DNA of 8,170 nt, from NCBI GenBank assembly GCA_023409695.1, contig JAEYQZ010000199.1, positions 1-8,170 of the forward strand, written 5' to 3'. This stretch comes from Methanobacteriota archaeon (GTDB lineage: Archaea > Methanobacteriota > Methanobacteria > Methanobacteriales > Methanobacteriaceae). Below, piece after piece: positions 5,166-8,170 of this stretch (position 1 is its first letter; each line of letters opens with the position of its first letter). The position numbers and the translations under genes were made by a program. The notes beneath the pieces were generated by a model. The model saw only the letters and a program-made list of their open reading frames with translations, did not search any database and was not told the origin of the DNA.

Positions 5166-5347
5166 ACTGTATCATAAAAAGTTCCATTTGGTCACTAGTC
5201 CCCAGATAGTGACCAATACCTATTATTTTCAAATGACTACTCAGTCCACTCCTTGCACACAATATGATACAGTACCTTGTATGTATTCCCTAAAAAAAGA
5301 GCTTGTAAGTTATCCTGAAATGCAGGATAACTAAAAGTGCTCTTTTT
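5166..5347 (+). ncRNA. Candidate structured small RNA of about 180 nt
   Basis: No protein frame is present, but strong secondary structure is. ACTGTATCATA (5166-5176) pairs perfectly with TATGATACAGT (5263-5273), closing the domain. Inside, TTGGTCACTA (5188-5197) pairs with TAGTGACCAA (5207-5216) around the 9-nt loop GTCCCCAGA, and GACT/AGTC (5235-5238/5243-5246) forms a small third stem, giving a three-way-junction shape. C-rich single-stranded segments (CCCC in the loop and CCACTCCTT at 5246-5254) look like SD-pairing seeds. A TATA box is correctly placed upstream and a nested terminator hairpin follows. The downstream gene is on the opposite strand, so this is not a riboswitch for it. I recognise no known RNA family; the exact ends are estimates. 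Confidence 0.5.
5294..5347 (+). terminator. Nested terminator hairpin with T-run
   Basis: AGTTATCCTG (5308-5317) pairs perfectly with CAGGATAACT (5323-5332) around a 5-nt loop. Outside it, AAAAAGAGC (5294-5302) pairs with GCTCTTTTT (5339-5347), so the T-run is also the outer arm. A second run of eight Ts follows at 5363-5370. The element reads as a terminator on the plus strand and, by symmetry, less strongly on the minus strand. Confidence 0.6.
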
Positions 5348-5530
5348 AATCAATATATTAAATTTTTTTTGATTATGTATCCATTCATATATTGAAGAGA
5401 CTGATTTATGGGATTTAAAAAGCTTTAATAAATTATTTCATCCTTAACTAGTGCTGCTTTCATGATATAAAATCTACATCTGCTATTCTATCTTTCAAAA
5501 CAAACAAAAATTTTGGGACATGTTCACAAC
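5348..5530. other. Spacer after the ncRNA candidate, no supported gene
   Basis: AT-rich sequence between the candidate ncRNA and the end of the minus-strand ExoD gene. It holds the T8 run (5363-5370) and an AAAAATTTTGGG-type segment (5506-5522) that resembles 3943-3959 in the hairpin array. I see no gene here. Confidence 0.4.
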
Positions 5531-6172
5531 CTAAAATTGAGGCAGATATATCCCAAAATGAGACAAAACTAAAGATATTCCAGCATAGCCAAATAAAAAT
5601 ATCAGACTGAAGTAAATGGTGGTTACACTGGTCAATAAATATCCTGCTAAAATGAAGTAACCATCATGTTCAAGAATTCCCAGAACTAAAAAAAAGATCG
5701 AATATCCAGGTAAACTGTCTGTTAATGGTACAGGTAAAGGAAGCATGAGTAAAAACGAAGTAAATACCATTAGAGAAAGATTAAACCGGCTTATTGCAGG
5801 GCCTTCACTCAATACTAAAAAACGAGGCTTAATATACTTCTCTACTTTTCCTAAAGCTGCCATGGTTCCATTTAATATCTTTAGAAGAGTTTCCTTAGGC
5901 AGCACATATTCCATAATAAATTTAGGTATTAGATACCTGTTAAAAATCCTGCTTATTCCAATAAACATAATTCCAAGCCCAAAAGGTATACTAGATCCTG
6001 GAATGGATACTGGGATTAAAAAAGGAGTTGCCAGAATTAAACATATGATCAAACCCCCTCGATCACCCATCAACTCAAGGAAATCTCTTATATTTATACC
6101 CTCATCAGGGATTTTAGAAGATATGCCTTCCAATGATATAGAAAAACATTCGTTAGATTTAGTTTCAGACAA
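5531..6172 (-). CDS. ExoD-family membrane protein
   Basis: An integral membrane protein of 213 aa in the ExoD (exopolysaccharide synthesis) family, whose founding rhizobial member affects exopolysaccharide production and alkali tolerance; the biochemical role is unknown. The N-terminal motif region is IPDEGINIRDFLELMGDRGG (21-40). Hydrophobic segments lie at about 40-58, 61-78, 129-150, 157-167 and 172-203, and the ExoD blocks SIPGSSIPFGLG (56-67) and LPLPVPLTDSLPGYSIFFLV (144-163) are conserved. Length is typical of the family. The start is a TTG at 6170-6172 with GAGGG 7 nt upstream; the next in-frame Met (residue 35) would cut the conserved N-terminal domain. The gene is monocistronic and divergent from the quinone oxidoreductase, with a 201-bp shared promoter region. 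Expression may be modest given the TTG start and short SD. Confidence 0.87.
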   Translation of the reverse strand: MSETKSNECFSISLEGISSKIPDEGINIRDFLELMGDRGGLIICLILATPFLIPVSIPGSSIPFGLGIMFIGISRIFNRYLIPKFIMEYVLPKETLLKILNGTMAALGKVEKYIKPRFLVLSEGPAISRFNLSLMVFTSFLLMLPLPVPLTDSLPGYSIFFLVLGILEHDGYFILAGYLLTSVTTIYFSLIFLFGYAGISLVLSHFGIYLPQF

Positions 6173-6326
6173 ATAGCAGCCCTCATAGTGTTGTTTATTA
6201 ATTATAAAATATATTCTATCATCAATTAATTCTAATATTTAAATAAAATGCTAATTTTTTCAGATGTTTAATAAAATTTCTTATTTTTCTTTTTAAAATA
6301 CAGCTATTATTATAATACATCAAAAA

Positions 6327-6370
6327 GAATTTAAATTTTTAGGTATATAAATATTAAAAAGGAGGTTGAT
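6327..6370 (+). promoter_or_regulatory. Promoter and strong SD of the quinone oxidoreductase
   Basis: Two TATA candidates are TTTAAATT (6330-6337) and GTATATAAAT (6343-6352). The first predicts a start near 6358 with the SD inside the leader; the second would start the mRNA inside or after the SD. GGAGGTTGAT (6361-6370) is close to a full-length SD and lies 3 nt before the ATG. Confidence 0.5.
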
Positions 6371-6373
6371 GTT

Positions 6374-7015
6374 ATGAATGTATTTATTGTTTTTGCACAC
6401 CCTGAGCCAAATTCTTTAAATGGAGTTATAAAAGATTTAGCAGCCAAAACATTACGAGATAATGGGCATGAAGTTAAAATATCAGATTTATATGGGATGC
6501 GCTTTAAAGCAGTCCTTGATCAAAGCGATTTTTCACAAAGGCAAAATAGTGAACAGTTTAACCCAATGATGGAGCAGATGAATGCAGTTGGAACTGGATC
6601 AGTTTCTCAGGATATTAAAGACGAAGTAGAGAAAATAAAATGGGCAGATATGATAATTTTCCAGTTTCCAGTATGGTGGAGCTCACCACCTGCTATCTTA
6701 AAAGGTTGGTTTGACAGGGTATTCTTACCAGGAGTTGTTCACAACATAGCAGAAGGGAAATTATATGATACTGGCCTACTTAAAGGTAAAAAAGCAATGT
6801 TATCATTTACAACTGGTGCAACTAGAGATGTATATTCTTCCGAAGGCCCTCATGGAGATTTAGACGAGATTTTTAAATTTATAACTCATAATATCCTTGA
6901 ATTAACTGGCCTAGAGGTACTTCCTTCTACGGGCATATACGGCCCTGCAATGATGTCTAAAGAACACGTAAAAGAAGAACTTGAAAAATTCAAAGAAAGA
7001 ATAAATTCGCTATAA
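6374..7015 (+). CDS. NAD(P)H:quinone oxidoreductase-like flavoprotein (flavodoxin_2 fold)
   Basis: A cytoplasmic 213-aa flavodoxin-like-fold protein of the flavodoxin_2 group (NQO1/MdaB/KefF type), expected to bind FAD or FMN and transfer two electrons from NAD(P)H to quinones or similar electrophiles. Visible motifs: FIVFAHPEPNSLNG (4-17, phosphate-binding loop region), IIFQFPVWWSSPPAILKGWF (94-113, the family signature with the WW pair contacting flavin) followed by DRVFLPG, and LSFTTGAT (143-150). Length matches the family. The ATG is supported by the near-perfect SD. The small tautomerase follows after 54 bp on the same strand and may be cotranscribed. Methanogens of this group lack classical quinones, so the natural acceptor may be another electrophile; that is inference. 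Confidence 0.9.
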   Translation: MNVFIVFAHPEPNSLNGVIKDLAAKTLRDNGHEVKISDLYGMRFKAVLDQSDFSQRQNSEQFNPMMEQMNAVGTGSVSQDIKDEVEKIKWADMIIFQFPVWWSSPPAILKGWFDRVFLPGVVHNIAEGKLYDTGLLKGKKAMLSFTTGATRDVYSSEGPHGDLDEIFKFITHNILELTGLEVLPSTGIYGPAMMSKEHVKEELEKFKERINSL

Positions 7016-7069
7016 CTATTTAAGCATTGAAAATAAACAGTTACCCAATAAAATTTAAGGAGTGGTATT

Positions 7070-7258
7070 ATGCCTGTAATTACAATAGATGGACCTAAAT
7101 TAACAAAGGAGCAGAAAGAAGAACTTGTAAAAACTATTGCAGAAGATGCAAGTAAAATAATGGGATTACCAGTAGAAGCAATGGTAACTATAATAAGAGA
7201 AGTTGAGGCAGAAAACGTAGGGACAGGAAATGTTCTATTGTGTAATAGGAAGAGATAA
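7070..7258 (+). CDS. 4-oxalocrotonate tautomerase family protein
   Basis: A 62-aa protein of the 4-OT/DmpI tautomerase superfamily, which forms hexamers of beta-alpha-beta subunits. After Met removal the N-terminal Pro1 (MPVITIDG) would be the catalytic base. LTKEQKEELVKTIAEDASKI (11-30) is the family helix, and GLPVEAMVTIIREV (32-45) the second strand. The two arginines of classical 4-OT (Arg11 and Arg39) are not at their expected places; R43 may substitute, as in some archaeal relatives. The C-terminus ends basic (CNRKR). Its SD AAGGAGTGG (7057-7065) is 4 nt before the ATG and is the exact complement of 5246-5254 in the candidate ncRNA. It follows the quinone oxidoreductase by 54 bp. The substrate is unknown. 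Confidence 0.88.
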   Translation: MPVITIDGPKLTKEQKEELVKTIAEDASKIMGLPVEAMVTIIREVEAENVGTGNVLLCNRKR

Positions 7259-7291
7259 TTTTTTAAAATTATTTTAAATTTTAATTTTTAT
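7259..7291 (+). terminator. T-rich terminator after the tautomerase
   Basis: Directly after the stop codon come runs of T (7259-7264, 7271-7274, 7278-7281 and 7284-7288) without a GC-rich stem, typical of archaeal U-run termination. Confidence 0.5.
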
Positions 7292-7326
7292 AATAATCAT
7301 CTAAGCATATTCAAAAATATAATAAA

Positions 7327-7352
7327 CAATAAATAAGAAGTATTATTTATTG
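7327..7352. promoter_or_regulatory. Perfect 10-bp inverted repeat, possible operator
   Basis: CAATAAATAA (7327-7336) and TTATTTATTG (7343-7352) are perfect complements around GAAGTA. The right arm could also serve as the TATA box of the next gene (predicted start near 7372), so a protein bound here would control that gene. Confidence 0.4.
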
Positions 7353-7403
7353 AACTAATTTTCTTCAATTAATAGGATCTTGTTGAATTATTTTGGTGGT
7401 ATA

Positions 7404-7844
7404 ATGGCCGATAAAAAAATTAAACTTGAAGAAGAATCTCCCCAACATATTTTTGAATTAAAGGTACCGGATGAAGAATTGGTTAAAAAAGCACAAGATT
7501 TAGGCTGGGAGAAAGCATCAGAAGGTAATTTAGTTTTATCAAGACAGAATAATACATCAGATTTTTATCTGTATTATGCATTATACAAAGGAGATCAGGA
7601 AGGGCTAAAGGGCGATGAATTATTTAGCTTTGCAGGACTTATAACTAGATTTATTACAGGTAAATCTGTTTATTTAACAAAAAATTTAGATAAAGAAGAA
7701 CATGAAATTGAAAATAGCCTTTCAAAGTCATATCAATTGCTCGTAGATCAATATAACACTCCAGGATCAAATATAACTCCCCTTACAATTGCAAGACAGA
7801 TTTTAGCAGAATGTATTGAAGAATATAAACATCCGTCGATATAA
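7404..7844 (+). CDS. Unrecognised soluble protein of 146 aa
   Basis: I do not recognise this family. The protein is soluble, acidic and lysine-rich, with no signal peptide or membrane segment. From the sequence I expect an N-terminal strand (HIFELKVPDEELV, 15-27) and helix, a central aromatic stretch (SDFYLYYALYKGD, 52-64), a helix around LFSFAGLITRFITG (73-86), and C-terminal helices (SLSKSYQLLVDQY 105-117; ARQILAECIEEY 130-141). The start is the ATG at 7404-7406: GGTGGT lies 3 nt upstream, matching the 3' half of the full SD. A TTG eight codons upstream (7380) is in frame and has AGGA before it but is less likely. It is a single gene downstream of the tautomerase terminator, with a possible operator at 7327-7352. 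Confidence 0.75.
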   Translation: MADKKIKLEEESPQHIFELKVPDEELVKKAQDLGWEKASEGNLVLSRQNNTSDFYLYYALYKGDQEGLKGDELFSFAGLITRFITGKSVYLTKNLDKEEHEIENSLSKSYQLLVDQYNTPGSNITPLTIARQILAECIEEYKHPSI

Positions 7845-7855
7845 ACTCTGATCTG

Positions 7856-7888
7856 TGGAAATATACAATGTTAACTTAAAAATTTCCA
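7856..7888 (+). terminator. Weak hairpin after the unrecognised gene
   Basis: TGGAAAT (7856-7862) pairs with ATTTCCA (7882-7888) over a 19-nt loop, 12 bp after the stop codon. No strong T-run follows, so the role as terminator is uncertain. Confidence 0.3.
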
Positions 7889-7966
7889 TGATAATATCTA
7901 GAGAAATTATTATGGGATATTTATTAAAATTTTAGAGTATATTCCGGTTACAAACGCTTATTAAAA

Positions 7967-8011
7967 AATCTAAAATTCTTTTAAAAATCTAAAATAGCAT
8001 AACTATATATA
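7967..8011 (+). promoter_or_regulatory. Promoter of the TRAM gene with upstream direct repeats
   Basis: TATATATA (8004-8011) is a clear archaeal TATA box, predicting a start near 8032. Just upstream, AATCTAAAAT occurs twice (7967-7976 and 7986-7995, 19 bp apart), and its reversed core ATTTTAGA is at 7929-7936. The repeats end 8 bp before the TATA box and may bind a regulator. Confidence 0.5.
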
Positions 8012-8030
8012 CCCATAAATCAAACTGTAT

Positions 8031-8053
8031 TACAGGCCATTTTTATGGCTGTA
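8031..8053 (+). promoter_or_regulatory. 5' leader hairpin of the TRAM gene
   Basis: TACAGGCCAT (8031-8040) pairs with ATGGCTGTA (8045-8053) with one bulged G and a TTTT loop. The predicted transcription start is at its first bases, so the mRNA would begin with this hairpin, four nt before the SD-like AGGATGTGAT (8057-8066). It could act in mRNA stability or temperature-dependent translation. Confidence 0.5.
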
Positions 8054-8069
8054 TTTAGGATGTGATGAA

Positions 8070-8170
8070 TTGTTTAATAATAATTACGGAAGAGATAATT
8101 ACTCAAATAGAGGAAATTCTTCTCCTTTAAACGAAGGCGAAGAGTACGATGTTAAAATAGAAGATGTTGG
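8070..8170 (+). CDS. TRAM-domain RNA-binding protein (N-terminal part only)
   Basis: Only 33 complete codons are inside the window, running off its right edge. From the TTG at 8070-8072 the product begins MFNNNYGRDNYSNRG, a flexible Asn/Arg/Gly-rich tail, then NEGEEYDVKIEDVG (22-35, the last codon incomplete at the edge), the first strand of a TRAM domain as in the small (about 60-90 aa) archaeal TRAM proteins. TRAM domains bind RNA; methanogen members (Ctr3 of Methanococcoides, TRAM0076 of Methanococcus) are reported as cold-shock-like RNA chaperones. The TTG start is chosen because AGGATGTGAT, one mismatch from a full SD, lies 3 nt upstream and no other in-frame start fits. A TATA box and leader hairpin precede it, so it has its own promoter. 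The remainder and any further domains cannot be seen. Confidence 0.8.
   Translation, partial: MFNNNYGRDNYSNRGNSSPLNEGEEYDVKIEDV

Noticed and set aside
5166..5347. tRNA, SRP RNA or RNase P RNA
   Set aside because: No T-loop, anticodon arm or conserved SRP/RNase P blocks are visible, and the AT-rich composition does not fit.
5425..5463. Minus-strand micro-frame beginning MKAALVKDE, resembling a dehydrogenase N-terminus
   Set aside because: Only 12 codons with no SD; the resemblance is too short to be meaningful.
5745..6176. Plus-strand open frame of 143 codons inside ExoD
   Set aside because: Antisense to a membrane protein with clear ExoD blocks; no SD.

Overview
The window is AT-rich with short, widely spaced genes. 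It has archaeal-style TATA boxes, strong Shine-Dalgarno (SD) sequences close to AGGAGGTGAT, and a gene content typical of methanogens: AbrB-type regulators, a YprB-like RNase H-fold protein, a response regulator fused to PAS, ExoD, PfpI and a TRAM protein. I infer a mesophilic euryarchaeon of the Methanobacteriales, most like Methanobacterium. No rRNA, tRNA, CRISPR array, transposase or phage gene is visible.

Layout. (1) 27-1448, minus strand: two tandem AbrB-family regulators (85% identical proteins, each with its own TATA box 76-77 bp before the ATG), then a metallo-beta-lactamase-fold hydrolase 41 bp downstream of the second. (2) 1785-3790, plus strand: an exonuclease-like protein (HhH plus DEDD RNase H-like domain), then a response regulator with receiver, coiled coil and PAS but no kinase or DNA-binding output. 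(3) 3791-4114: a run of five stem-loops between convergent genes. (4) 4115-4624, minus strand: a PfpI/DJ-1 protein. (5) 4625-5530: a 0.9 kb stretch without a protein gene but with many inverted repeats. It includes the best novelty candidate, a TATA-driven structured RNA of about 180 nt (5166-5347) whose predicted start falls on the first base of a perfect 11-bp closing stem and which ends in a nested terminator hairpin. (6) 5531-6172, minus strand: an ExoD-like membrane protein. (7) 6374-7844, plus strand: a flavodoxin-fold NAD(P)H:quinone oxidoreductase, a small 4-oxalocrotonate-tautomerase-family protein and an unrecognised soluble protein. (8) 8070-8170: the beginning of a TRAM-domain protein whose short leader starts with a hairpin.

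How the genes may work together (inference). The MBL-fold hydrolase, PfpI/DJ-1 protein, quinone oxidoreductase and tautomerase are all families linked to reactive carbonyls, quinones or redox stress, so this may be a loose stress-defence neighbourhood. The AbrB pair may control the hydrolase and themselves. The candidate ncRNA carries a C-rich segment complementary to the tautomerase SD, which would allow translational control. None of these links is proven by the sequence alone.
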